Source: Branchiostoma floridae | Lineage: Eukaryota > Chordata > Leptocardii > Amphioxiformes > Branchiostomatidae | Assembly: GCF_000003815.2 (NCBI RefSeq) | Contig: NC_049981.1 | Span: 1,084,605 to 1,148,604 of the forward strand | Length of the DNA: 64,000 bases | Direction of reading: 5' to 3' | Shown: piece after piece, positions 42,370 through 53,949 of the stretch | Numbering within the stretch: position 1 is the stretch's first letter | Layout: each line of letters begins with the position of its first letter | Program-made: the position numbers and the translations under genes | The notes under the pieces: model-generated | What the model saw: only the letters and a program-made list of their open reading frames with translations | Database searches by the model: none | What the model was told of the DNA's origin: nothing

Positions 42370-43190
42370 AAACAAGAGCAAAAATAAAGCGATTCTATTG
42401 GGACCTTGACATCCATCAAACCCATCTTACTAATAGCTGTACAAGCCCCCACAGTTCCAGAGGCACAGTCCCCGAAGTCTGGGTTTCCAAGAGGCTTGAC
42501 AGCTATAATATATCAAGACCTGACTAACCCACCCTGAGTAGACTGGATGTCCTGCCTGCCGTTGCCAATAGTTTTGCTCTGCTTCTATGTTTATATTTGG
42601 GTGTGTGGAAGATTTATGATAGCAGTTGGCTTACTGCTATTCTGATCGAGGTGAAAGTATTGTCGCAGCATCCTCCTCTGGATGAGAGGTGATTTGCCAC
42701 TTCAGAGATAACTGGAGTCGAGACCAATGTGCCATGCTGTACGCCTCTTGGTTGACTCGTTGGAAAATATAGTGTCACGTATTGTTGCATGAATTCAGCA
42801 GACGAGACCGCCAGACTAGAACAGAAATAGAGCTGTGAACCTAAACAAGGTTTAGATGCAAGTCCGGCCTCAAGTACTTGTGTGTTATAAAATGCACTGA
42901 ACAAGACGGTACAACGTAACTCAAGTGAACACAAAAAAACAAACGTGTTCTTCGTTAGCTTACACAAGACAAACAAAACGGACCTTTACTCGTGAAAATC
43001 AGAATATCGACCACAGCCTGCAGGTCAATCATATCGCACTGACACTGACGATCTCGGCCAGAATGCCTAGCGCTTTATCACCTCGATATACACAACCTCA
43101 CCTTACCAAGGCCGCCCTGAACTGACAAACTTCTCCACACGGTACGGAAGCACTTCTGTCTTCTCTTGTATGAGTGCGCGTCAACATATG
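42370..43190 (-). repeat. Left arm of inverted duplication
   Basis: On the - strand this stretch parallels 44757-45215 in the same order: CGCACTCATACAAGAGAAG, AGGGCGGCCTTGGTAAGGTG, TGCAGGCTGTGGTCGAT, then AGCTGTCAAGCCTCTTGGAA. It contains extra sequence not found in the right arm. Confidence 0.75.
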
Positions 43191-43591
43191 GAACGTATGC
43201 TGCTAAATTTATAAACTCTTAATGAAAGACTTACGTACAGTTCACCTCGTTAAAATTATATGAATTAGAATTCAATCGTCAAGTACAAACAAAACAGTCC
43301 AATGTAACGGCATATCAACCAAACAATCTTTTTCTTCCCTGGACTATTTAATGGCGGCGCTTGTGCATATTGTGTCTGGGGAGGGTATTCGGTGGAGACT
43401 GGATTATGACGTAAGAAGTGTACTTTGGTTTACTTGGGGATTTTTCAAAGCACTGCTGTAAAAAGCGTAAAGCATGTAATGACCCAAAGACTGGACTTCT
43501 TTAGGACAAAATCAAGGTACCGCCATCAGCGCCATTCCCTTCTATTCTTCTATTTCCCATAAAACGTGTTTCGAGTGCAAATATCTAATAG

Positions 43592-44035
43592 GCTGCGATT
43601 AGGGCTGGGTACCGGTACAGAAAATTCAGGTCCAGGTCCGGTTCAGGTCCAGAGGATCAGGTCCAGGTCCGGACCTGGACCTGATTCAGTATGACTCATA
43701 CCAATGGTCCATTTCGGTACAAAGAAATCTGTTTGGTGGAGTATTAGACCAACACTGGCGTTTTAAAATCCTACAACGCTAACTGCACCTGTACAATTGA
43801 CTGTAAACCTTGGTAGAAATTACTATAAACTCTACTCTACTTCACACTTGTCATTTTCTTCCACCTGCAAGCGCCAAAACGTGTGAATGCCTGATAAAAT
43901 AACATGTTAATTTTCTAATCGGTCCAACATTCGGTCCACCTTAATTTTTTCAGGTCCGGTTTTTCTGGACCGGTCCAATAAGAAAAATCGGTTTTGTACC
44001 GGTACGCTGTACCGATACCCACCCCTAGCTGCGAT
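43592..44035. mobile_element. hAT-type MITE with 8-bp target duplication
   Basis: The element itself is 43600-44027, with terminal inverted repeats TAGGGCTGGGTACCGGTAC and, at the other end, TAGGGGTGGGTATCGGTAC. It is flanked by GCTGCGAT on both sides. The 8-bp duplication is the hAT signature. The interior carries repeated AGGTCCAGGTCCGG motifs. Non-coding. A partial relative lies at 4.3-4.5 kb. Confidence 0.9.
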
Positions 44036-44756
44036 ACATTAAGAAAAGAGAACGCCCGATTAAAACGTAAAAAAAAAGTCGTAGCCTAAAACCTCTGCAT
44101 GCAATTTATATCCGACAACAGTATAGGAAATCTGCCGCACATCTATAAACTCCAATAATTAATAGCTGTTGGGTGACTCTGTGAGTTTTCGTTGAGGAAT
44201 GTTTTTATTTGGGAAAAAGTTCATGCCGTCGAAGCTTTTTCATGTGTCTAATTCTATAATGTGCTGCGGTTACGTTTGTTAGGAAGTAGTTCTCTTTGGC
44301 TCCCTTCATTCTTCAAGTGACTTGATGTCTTGTTGTCAATCCACTTCTTTAAATGATGTATGGTATTGCTAGTTGTACCAATGTTTTATTGGGAATAGAA
44401 GACAAATGATACAGCCAACGTTGCCTTGATTTTATCATCGACAGGCCCGGCGTTTGGTTCATCACATTTTTTTTATATTAAGAGTGGTACTCCGAAAACC
44501 CCCTAGTAAGCCTCCCTACGCTTCGTACGTCATCATTCAACCTCGACCGAATACCCTCCCCGGCCGGAATGTAACCAAGCGCCGCCATAAACTAGTCCGG
44601 CTAAAAAAGGTAACATTTGATTAATATGCCATTTTATTTGACTATGTTGCTTATTCTTGCTAGTTTTGATTGATTGTTTGAGACTTTTGACGAGGTAAGC
44701 TGTACGCAAGTCTTTCATTTAGCTAAATTAGAGCTTAGGGGCATTCCAGATGTTTA

Positions 44757-45215
44757 AGCGCACTGATACAAAAGAAGTGCTTCTGTCCTGTGTGAAAGTC
44801 AGTCATTGTAGGGCGGCCATTGCGAGGTGAAGATGAGCATGTGACCGAACCGATTCTGTGGGCGAAGACACGGTATTTGGTCCGAAATGCTAAATGTAAT
44901 CGCTGTCACATTTATTTGTACGGAAGCTGGAGGCTGTGGGCGATGTTTTATTTCATTTTCATGAGTGTAACTGCCCGTGTTGTCAGAACAAAGGACCGAG
45001 GCGGCGTGGTCAACGGCAGAACATCCAGCTTACTCGGGTTGTTAGTCAGGTCTTAAAATGTTACAGCTGTCAAGCCTCTTGGAAACCCAGACTTCGGGGA
45101 CTGTGCCTCTGGCTCAGTGGGGGCTTGTTCAGCTTAGATAGATGGGTTCGCTGGATGTTAAAGCCTGAAAATATTGTTTTATCCAGTTAGCTCTTGTAAC
45201 TAGTTTCGCGGTCGC
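44757..45215 (+). repeat. Right arm of inverted duplication
   Basis: Partner of the - strand stretch at 42.37-43.19 kb, pointing away from it. The best conserved piece contains GCTGTCAAGCCTCTTGGAAA and CCCAGACTTCGGGGACTGTG. Confidence 0.75.
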
Positions 45216-45930
45216 CCTTATCATGGCCAGGGGACTTTCTGGTAAGCCAGGCGGCCTCTTACAGTTACGCCGTTTGTTTTGGACCCACAAATGTAAACGT
45301 ATATTATTATCACAGCCATGTAGTTTATCACATTGAAGCCAAATTTTCAAAGTTATATGCATGTATCTGCTTAGCACATTTCAAACATCATTATGAATGA
45401 AGATTTTGATTTCCTGTATTGCCTGTGGTTCTCTCCTGGCTGAAGGATTTTCATAGTCTCCTACAACAACCAACCGACTTGTCCAGTTGAACATTCGTTT
45501 TATTTTCCTGGAACAAACATGTACATGTCCATGAAAAACAGACATCCAGGTAATGAGAAAATCATTACACAAGTTTAATATGCAACTGCTTGTTTTGTAA
45601 GTAAAAGTATGTAAACTTACTCTCCAAATGAATCAGGTATAGAATCTGACAAAGGACCATTTTTTACAGTTCATTTCATAATCATAGTCTAATCTAAAGT
45701 GAAACAATTATTTTGTGCAATCTAAGGACTCACCCACCCTCAAATGTCACACTCTTTAAATAAGAATGTTTATATTGTCAAAGAAGACAGTCCAAGGCCT
45801 GGTGGTGTCCATGTCGAGGTTTGCTTTTCTGGAAAGACTGACAGAAAGTTCCATGCTGCCCTGTAGGAAGTTGTAACACCCATAGAATTCAACATGGAGA
45901 TGACCTGCATAATCAGTCAATGGTGTACAT
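45216..45930. other. No recognised gene
   Basis: Short ORFs without domains. Confidence 0.4.
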
Positions 45931-45934
45931 AGGG

Positions 45935-46400
45935 ATCAGGGCTCGAAACACTGGGTGCAGGTGCACCCAAAATTGGATGTGCGGATTAGGGCAAGCAAGC
46001 CAAACCGGCCTTAAAGGCCTCTACTGTTGGGGCCTGAGCAATGTGCCCCGGCAGCTTATTCCACTCAACAACTGTGCGAGAGAAAAAGGACAATCTGAAG
46101 CAGTCCTTTTTGGATGTGATTTGCTGATATTTAAACATGTGGCTTCCTCTGGTTCTGCGTTGGGCTGGTTTAAGATACTAGGTTGGGGATATGTTTATGA
46201 TGCATTCACAATTTTATATCAAGTGATTAGATGTGCATCTCTCATTCTGTCAGCGAGGATTGGCCATTGTAGGCTTGTGAGCATTTCAGGTACACTACTG
46301 GTTCTGCGATAATCGTTGGCGGTCACTCTTGCCGCTCTACGCTGCACTCTTTCTAGTGCCTGCTGGGCACCAACGCCTTATAGCATGTTGATTTGACCCG
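45935..46400 (-). mobile_element. LINE RT C-terminus, decayed
   Basis: The - strand reads LERVQRRAARVTANDYRRTS then SVPEMLTSLQWPILADRMRD, later SRTVVEWNKLPGHIAQAPTV and EAFKAGL. This is the typical C-terminus of CR1/Jockey-like reverse transcriptases, with internal stops. It belongs to a different family from those in the receptor introns. Confidence 0.75.
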
Positions 46401-46859
46401 TGGTGGGCAGTGCTGTAAGTTGCGGCGAATGACCGAAAGTATTCAATTCGCTTTACCAGTTGCGTATTTTATATGTGTGTCCCACTTCATGTCGTGAGAT
46501 AGTAGATAGGGACAAATTGTTTCACTTGTTGATAATTTTGTCAGTTGACTACTCCTTCGCTGTGTCGCTATGTGGTGTCGTCAGTTGCAAGTGCAGGCGA
46601 CTGTGGGGTGTGTCAATAAAAGGTCTTGTAGCTAGATCATCCGCATTAAATCGCTTTGTTTTCACGTGTCCAGCAGCTCACAATGCTGAAATGTCAAACT
46701 GTTGACTGGATCCTGCCTGCAATGTATAGCCCAGTTGACAAACCCCTTCCAGACAACTAGGGCTTTCAACAGCTACAGCTGTTAAATGTCATGTTAAAAA
46801 CTTTTTTTAGTTAAGCATGAAATGATTTATACAAAATTGACATACATTATGGAAACATA

Positions 46860-47640
46860 TAATGTCAGTGGTCTCCCTTCCTGTTTCCGTTGAATACGTC
46901 TGAGTGTACCCTGCCGCCATAATCCAAACGGACATAATGGCTAGAACAGCAACATTCAAATGCTGTCTGGAACCGTACATTATTCTTGTCTGGAGGGCCT
47001 CTCTTGCCAGTTTCCCACACCACTGTCAGCTGCATTGCAACTCCCATAGCTTGTATGCATATCATGGGTGGGTTTGCACCATGTATCTATCATCATAGGC
47101 ACTCGTCGGTCTCGCAGGAAGTAGTACTAGCCTGGGAATAGAAGAGATGTATGGGGGACAGGCTGTTTCCCACGCAGCAAGTCCCCCCTCTCCACTCCAC
47201 TGGTGTGGTTCAACGGAACGGCAAGCCGATACAGTTGGGCACCAGTGAAGTTGCAGGACTGTGGCGGGCGGGGTCGTCCTCACCCCGTACAGTGCTAGAC
47301 TGTCCACTGCCCACATAACACCACCATGTACCAACCTAGATCTTTAACTGATGTCTGGTGGTTGCACACAACTGCACTCTACATGAAAGAATGTGTACCA
47401 ACATAACGGCTACTCTCTGTGGTCTCCCCCTTTCCATTGAGTACGCCTGCATGTACCCCACGACCTCATCCCATCCATCGTAGCAGCCAAAACAACATCC
47501 ATATGAGTGTACAATGTTTACTAATTTAACATTTTGCTCACTTGGCAGCATATCCAAATTTTTATGGAGCATAGACTCCAATAAGAAATGTTCATGGAAG
47601 TAATAGATTGCTGCAGAAACATTTATCAATCTCCAGTTAT
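46860..47640 (-). repeat. Two related segments of unknown origin
   Basis: Near 46870-46920 and 47415-47465 the - strand shares CAGACGTATTCAACGGAAAC / CAGGCGTACTCAATGGAAAG followed by GGGAGACCAC. Both lie in short open frames without recognised domains. Probably fragments of a repeated element. Confidence 0.4.
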
Positions 47641-47755
47641 GAGACAGGTCCATCAGTCTATAAGCTTATCTGATAACACTGAATGACTTGGTGTCACCTC
47701 AGCACAAAGCCAGCAAAACTCACTAAAGCTACATTGTACAAGGAACAGCGTTTTG

Positions 47756-47822
47756 TTTTTTTTTTTTTCCCAAAAAATAGGAGCGAGCGAATCTGTGAAC
47801 CAAGAAATAAATCGGTGTGGCC
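47756..47822 (-). mobile_element. Isolated terminus of the 53.2 kb Harbinger-type MITE
   Basis: CCAAAAAATAGGAGCGAGCG followed by AATCTGTGAACCAAGAAATA and ATCGGTGTGGCC matches the right end of the element at 53196-53562. The other end was not found here. Confidence 0.75.
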
Positions 47823-47959
47823 TATAGGTACTGATAAAAATCCCTTCGGGGTATCCCGACCAGGTAGTAAGGTAATAAGTGCACAATCAAGCAAGTACAA
47901 TCAAGAAGACATCAATGAACTGATCTGCAAGGTTTTGTAATAATAAAGTTAATTTATCA

Positions 47960-48560
47960 TACACAAAAATGTTCAACAAAGGTCAGGTCGATACAGAGGG
48001 TGTAGGTTTGTGATGATTGTTGTACCGCAACGCTGGCATTAGAGACTTTCCCTTCACAAGCGCATCTTTTTGCTTCTTGGCACCAATATCTGGATGTTTT
48101 CGAGGCATTCCGCACATAGACTTCAACTCTCTGACTTGACTGGAAACATGGCTGAGCCCCCTCCTGTGCATGTGTTGTCGGATGGTCGTATATTCTGCTG
48201 CACCACAGATGTGAGGCCGATGGGTGATCGCACTCTGACATGAGGAAAGACAACCTCCATACCTACCTTCCACCTGTAATCAAAATAATTCTCCTTTCTG
48301 GGGTTCTTCAAGTTGAAGGCGTTGACTGTACATATGATTTTACCCCTGCAGTTGTCCATGAGATAAAAGAATGCTGTCATGGTCCACCGCGGAGTCTTTG
48401 TCTTCCACGTGAAGGAGCCCATTCGCTGATCGACAATGTCTGTCCCACTCGCGTGAAGTCATACATCTTTTATATGGCAGACTTGAACTTTTTATCATCC
48501 TTTGTTACTCCTAACAGTGGTGGCATAGTATACAGCTTCAGGACGTTATGCACTCTGGTG
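47960..48560 (-). pseudogene. Decayed piggyBac-like transposase C-terminus
   Basis: On the - strand one frame encodes KKFKSAI-KMYDFTRVG; after a one-base shift it continues GTDIVDQRMGSFTWKTKTPR then WTMTAFFYLMDN. The D-x-V-D-Q motif, a TPRW block and the F--LMD helix follow the order of the piggyBac catalytic C-terminal part. The Cys/His segment of a further frame (HRPHICGAAEYTTIRQHMHR) follows. Stops and shifts show decay. Confidence 0.5.
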
Positions 48561-48599
48561 TCCTTCTTCACCATATACGATTGGAGGGTCATTTCTGAG

Positions 48600-51400
48600 T
48601 CTGATTTCTCCTAAACAGAAAAAGTAAGTCTCAAGAGTATAATGTTAGAGGCAAGGAGTTTTCTATGTGGCATTAGGAATAAGACAAAGACTTTTACGCT
48701 TTGAAACAAAACCATGGCATGACAAATCAAAACCAGGGTTTGCAGCATTTAAGATTAAAAAGACACAAATCTGTAGAACGAGACATTTGTTTACATGTAT
48801 GTACTGCACGGCAATTGGGGCGCAGCCTTATTTATGGGCAAAATGGCATAGTAGAGAGGTCAGCTCTGAGCATGGGGTACTTATTGGTACTTATAATAAA
48901 AGTTTCAGCAATGCAAATATGTGCAGTTGTAGGTAATGTTGGATTCTAATAGCATACTGTAGTGCTATGACAACGATGGAGTGACGGAGCTGTTCATGGT
49001 CCTGGATTTGGGTATATACAGAATGTTATCAGGATATGGTAGTGTGCAGGTTTGCCTACTAGTAGTATATTTCTTGATCTATTTTTATGGGGTGTGAGTT
49101 TTCATTACTAGTTGCCACCAGGCGCTCGTCCAATGCGATGTGATATCCATCAGGACCAGACCTCATGGCCAAATGGAGCACCGCTGGAAACACTTAACAT
49201 TGATACATTGCATGTTACTCCCACCTAAATTATTATTTTGCTTCTCAATGACTTAAATGCAAAGAAGTTTGTTTTGACAATTTTGCTACTAGGTTAGATA
49301 TCATCTATATACCAAGATGGGTCTTCGAATCTTACCTTACTGGCTTTTGATTGACAAAAACTTATTGTGCTTGGCTTTAAGCTTGTTTTTTTCTATTCGG
49401 TTGTGAGGAGAAGGAGGGTGGGCTCATCCTTTGCCATCATCATCTTTCAATGACATACCTGGCTAGCACCCTGTCTGGTCTCTCATCATTTGTCATGACC
49501 TGTTGTGCAGCCTTGTAGAACTGCACTGTGGCCTTATCCTCATTCACCTCCCCCTTCTTGTCCTGGACCACTGGAAGGGGGTCAAAGGTCACAGCCACCA
49601 GCTGACCTGACTTGATCTCCTTTCCCTCTCAATTCATTGCCTGAAATTAAATGGTTTTTGTTTTAATGTTTCAGCAAAGTAATGGAAGCAAGAAACAATG
49701 TTTCTGGTTCTCTACGAATCTGCACGTATCTATTTTGTGTTACAAAGTAGATATAGCAGAGTGTTTTTAATTTGGTTCAGACTTCCCCTAGAATTTGGAA
49801 CTGTGTGACATAACACTCCCCATCAAAAGGTTACTACAAAAAAAACTACAACATCATTGTACGTATAGCTGGGAGTGATACTTCATTACCTAAGGCTATT
49901 TACGTACCTGCTTGGGTAGTATCCTACTAGTAGTATCCCCTGCCACATCATTAATGATCAGAAACTGGTTATCTCGTCCTGCGACATAAAGCAAGGCCCG
50001 TCCTGTATATCGTCTGTCAAGAACTTGGGCATTCCTGCATAAATGAAGTACCCTTCCATGTTACTAAATTTATCAGTTGTCATGGAGCATTCATCTTCAG
50101 CATAGTACTGAGGCATATAATATACAAGACAGTCTAGAAAATACTGTTTCATTTACCTCGCTATCGTTTGACTACTCATTCAGGGAGAAGTCCAAACCAC
50201 TTCGGAACGTGCAAGTTTCAGTAACCTGGACTAGTTAAAAGTGTAATATGCAATAAGATTAGACAACTCCATGAAGGTATATGAGCAGTACTTTGCATCA
50301 TATCTGGCGAATCACATCTTCCAACAATGTGACGTGTTTGTGATCGTCTTCATTCATTTCACCAGTGTTTCGGAAATCATGCAATGTGCTCTCTTCGTGA
50401 TTTAGATACTGGCCTTTTGATAAGTTCCTCCCGAAAAAAAAGGATTGCAGCCTGGATAAAGAGGTCCCCCCTCCCTCTAGGAATTTGGAGCAACACACTT
50501 ACTAGTAATCACGGCCATTGATGCAAATGTAATTTATTGTTAGCATTGGCCCTGTTGTAGACATCTTGACAATCATGATGTCTTCACCACACGCAGACAT
50601 TGCGAAGACCTTGTGTTCGAATAGCTCCAGGATGCTGCTTATGTGTGTGGTTATTAATAAGTAGTCTGCTCTCAAGTCTGTGTCATCCTCCTGCTTGTCT
50701 TCGCTGCTCTTTTCACCTGACTCAGTCTGAAATGCGATACGGTTTGTCTTTTTCATCCACACCTTGTCTCTTGGAGCAGGTGAGGAACATTTGGGCGGGG
50801 CTATCTGTTTGCTTGCCTGGGTCTAGCCTGTGCAGCATGTATGGCAAGATAGGCTCATGTGTGGCTCATTTCTTTGTGTGTCCAGTCCTGGGTCCAGGCT
50901 TATGCGTGGCTCACTTCATGATGTCGGGAATTCCTTGCCATGTTTCTCTTTTATAGGATCAAATGACAGGTGTCTTTAGAGTAATTGCATGAGAAAACCG
51001 ACAAACCAGGCAGGTGTTCGGCCAAATCGGCTCATACTTTATAGGGTCAGAGCGCATCCTGTAAAAATACTGTATAGATGTGCCATCCAGTTCAGTCTTG
51101 AAGAGGAATGGCAGGGGTTAGTTGTGGTGATGGTATTAATGAAAATGTGGTTTCATTCATGAAGATATATCAAACATTTGGTCCACCACAACTGGACCTC
51201 CATGCCGCCTATATCATGAGGCCATAGATAGTCAAAGTAGTAAGTTCTCTTCTCTCGACATTCAATATAATGATTGCAATTAAGGCAAAAAATATTTGCC
51301 TTAATGCAATTAAGGAACCATTCAATTGATCAAAGGCTTGCTACTGCGTTAGGTATACTAGATATATCCCAAAATACTAGATATAACCCGACATATCAAA
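48600..51400 (-). other. Coding-like scraps of unknown origin, no gene called
   Basis: On the - strand, 49495-49630 encodes GKEIKSGQLVAVTFDPLPVV then QDKKGEVNEDKATVQFYKAA, ending soon after at a stop. 50502-50762 is an 86-codon frame (NRIAFQTESGEKSSEDKQED). Neither is recognised and no splice model joins them. They may belong to the same decayed elements as their neighbours. Confidence 0.3.
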
Positions 51401-51406
51401 TTAGTC

Positions 51407-51962
51407 NNNNNNNNNNNNNNNNNNNNNNNNNNNNNNNNNNNNNNNNNNNNNNNNNNNNNNNNNNNNNNNNNNNNNNNNNNNNNNNNNNNNNNNNNNNNNN
51501 NNNNNNNNNNNNNNNNNNNNNNNNNNNNNNNNNNNNNNNNNNNNNNNNNNNNNNNNNNNNNNNNNNNNNNNNNNNNNNNNNNNNNNNNNNNNNNNNNNNN
51601 NNNNNNNNNNNNNNNNNNNNNNNNNNNNNNNNNNNNNNNNNNNNNNNNNNNNNNNNNNNNNNNNNNNNNNNNNNNNNNNNNNNNNNNNNNNNNNNNNNNN
51701 NNNNNNNNNNNNNNNNNNNNNNNNNNNNNNNNNNNNNNNNNNNNNNNNNNNNNNNNNNNNNNNNNNNNNNNNNNNNNNNNNNNNNNNNNNNNNNNNNNNN
51801 NNNNNNNNNNNNNNNNNNNNNNNNNNNNNNNNNNNNNNNNNNNNNNNNNNNNNNNNNNNNNNNNNNNNNNNNNNNNNNNNNNNNNNNNNNNNNNNNNNNN
51901 NNNNNNNNNNNNNNNNNNNNNNNNNNNNNNNNNNNNNNNNNNNNNNNNNNNNNNNNNNNNNN
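51407..51962. other. Assembly gap (556 N)
   Basis: Removes the downstream part of the Penelope-like fragment. Confidence 0.99.
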
Positions 51963-52315
51963 ATTTGTTCTCTATTTGGTCTGCGGCCTTCTTCTGAGAT
52001 CTTGTGTATGCGCTACCTTTGGTGTAGTGTGCCTCCGTTTTTTATGTTCTTCAAGTCTGGTGTGGAAAGTCCTAGCCGTCTCTTCAATGTACACCTTGTC
52101 ACAACTTGTACACGGAATCTTGTAGACACAGTCTGTTTTAGAGGAGTCTTCCAGTCTGTCCTTGGGATGCACCATCAAGTTTCTGAGCGTGGTCTTGGGC
52201 TTAGCTGCCGTGGCAATGGCGTGTTTTCGGAAGATCCTTTCAAGTGTCTCTGTAATGCCTTTGACATAAGGTATGATGATCATGCTGCAACGCCACCTAC
52301 ATCGGCTATAAGTAG
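51963..52315 (-). mobile_element. Penelope-like element fragment with GIY-YIG region
   Basis: The - strand frame reads IIIPYVKGITETLERIFRKH, then KPKTTLRNLMVHPKD, CVYKIPCTSCDKVYIEETAR and TFHTRLEEHK. The connector and C-P-C--C...YIGETGR...R..EH order is that of the GIY-YIG endonuclease of Penelope-like retroelements. The usual YIGET glycine is Glu (YIEET), so the nuclease is probably inactive. The frame runs into the N-gap. Confidence 0.8.
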
Positions 52316-52344
52316 CAGCAAGAAGTAGTTCCCGTCATTCCACC

Positions 52345-52377
52345 CTGATGATGGTGTCTGACAGACACCGAAACGTC
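52345..52377 (+). ncRNA. Hammerhead-ribozyme-like motif
   Basis: CTGATGA, a hairpin GGTGTC-TGACA-GACACC, then GAAACGTC reproduces the conserved core of a type I hammerhead (CUGAUGA, stem II, GAAA, cleavage triplet GUC) with almost no stem III; the ACGT there is self-complementary, so a dimeric form is conceivable. Penelope-like elements are known to carry hammerhead motifs. Here it lies next to such a fragment but on the opposite strand. Confidence 0.55.
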
Positions 52378-52699
52378 GGAAGTAAGTTATTTTCTGGTTG
52401 TGCTAAAAGAACCTTACTATATGAATAATTGCCAACCTGATGAAGTTATTCACGGAGGTTTATCTAGCATATTTAGCAATATTAATCAGCAGTCAACGTG
52501 TATTAAACCGCTTTTGATAAATAGAACATGCCTTTACCTTCCAAGGCCTGTATGTGCCCCTAACAGGCCTGCATAATTTTGTCACAGTCACTATGGTCTT
52601 CACCTGCAGTTTGCTGGCCAGCATTCTCAACCTTTGTTCAATCTTCTCATGTGTGTGTCTGACCAGCATATGGCTCACTTGGACGTATGTGGCAAATGT

Positions 52700-53030
52700 A
52701 AAAACAGAGAACAGCTGCCTCATTCCTGAGCTGCTTATTGTTGAAAATAAGAATGTGATATGCCTGACCGTCCTCTCTTCCTGCCTGGCCTTGCTGTTGG
52801 AGCAAGTGTCCTGGTCTTGGGGTGGCCAAAGTTCACCGTGTTGTCCATAATAGCAAAGTTGATGCCCATACACTGTATGCCATACTGACTACAGTCGTGC
52901 ACAGTAGTACGCGGACGTTACCTACAGAGATATATCCTCGCGATCTTTGCCTTTTTCTTCTCTGGTGTATACGAGTGGTACATCTCCACAAGTCTCAATT
53001 GCTCTACTGTAATATGGGCCATACACGTTT
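52700..53030 (-). pseudogene. Decayed RecQ-like helicase fragment
   Basis: Reading the - strand with two or three frame changes gives VEMYHSYTPEKKKAKIARIY, then GNVRVLLCTT, YGIQCMGINFAIMDNTVNFG, and QQQGQAGREDGQAYHILIFN. These correspond in order to RecQ-family helicase motifs IV-VI (MFH..T...K, G.IRVL.AT..GMGI, Q..GRAGRDG). The arginine finger region is altered (GQAGRED). Broken; could derive from a transposon-borne helicase or a host RecQ copy. Confidence 0.6.
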
Positions 53031-53192
53031 GATATATGTTTCAACAGTCATCGATTTTCTACAAAAGACAAGCACTCTTTGGCACAAATTCTTTGCTGTT
53101 TTACTAGCTGCCATAGCCAGTCAAACAATTGCTAACACGGTCAGTTTTACAGGGGCGGATTGGTTCAGGGCTGCCAGCAGACCTTTATTATC

Positions 53193-53565
53193 TAAGGCCA
53201 CACCAATTTAATTTCTTGGTTCACGGATTTTTTCATAAAAAATATGGAGCGAGAGGGCGAAATAAAAATAAAAATAAAAATTGTAAAATGGTTGGGGTAA
53301 AGGTAACGGCTAATCCAAAACATAAAGAAAAAAAGTTTTCAGCTTGAAAAAAGTACAAAAACACTATTTTTGTACAGTAACAGCACCTGTACCCACACTT
53401 TAAGGAGCTTATAATATAAAGGCCAATTTGCTACACCAGAAAGTTGGTGAATGGTTTCATCAATGGTGAAAATTTGCTGAGTGGTAATTTTTATTTTTAT
53501 TTTTTTTCCCAAAAAATAGGAGCGAGCGAATCTGTGAACCAAGAAATTAAATCGGTGTGGCCTAA
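53193..53565. mobile_element. PIF/Harbinger-type MITE with TAA target duplication
   Basis: The element (53196-53562) has inverted termini GGCCACACCAATTTAATTTC and, reversed, GGCCACACCGATTTAATTTC, continuing TTGGTTCAC. It is flanked by TAA on both sides, the 3-bp duplication typical of PIF/Harbinger. The interior has AAATA-rich stretches; non-coding. Confidence 0.85.
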
Positions 53566-53949
53566 TGAAAGCCAAGGAAGAGAAGGAAATGTAAACGAGG
53601 AATCTCATTAAATCCTGTAACCAATACACATAAGTAACCAGTATACAGTTCTCAAAGTTAGCCATTTTTGTTATTACAGTATAGCTTAATGCCGTCATCC
53701 TTGATGCTCAAAAGGTACCAACCCGAAGTAAAATTTGAAATGATGCCATAGAAGCTTAATCAGAATGTAAAGATAAAGTATTCAAAGAAAAACTCTCCTC
53801 GTACATTCATTAACAGTGCATTAAAAGCATATGCTGGGTACTGGGTGTAGTCCCATGTGTTCTAAGTATTTAGACAGTTCCCCAGTATTAAAGTATTCAC
53901 TGCAGTATTTACAATGTGGTCCCGAAGTTGACCCAAAGGTATTTACATA

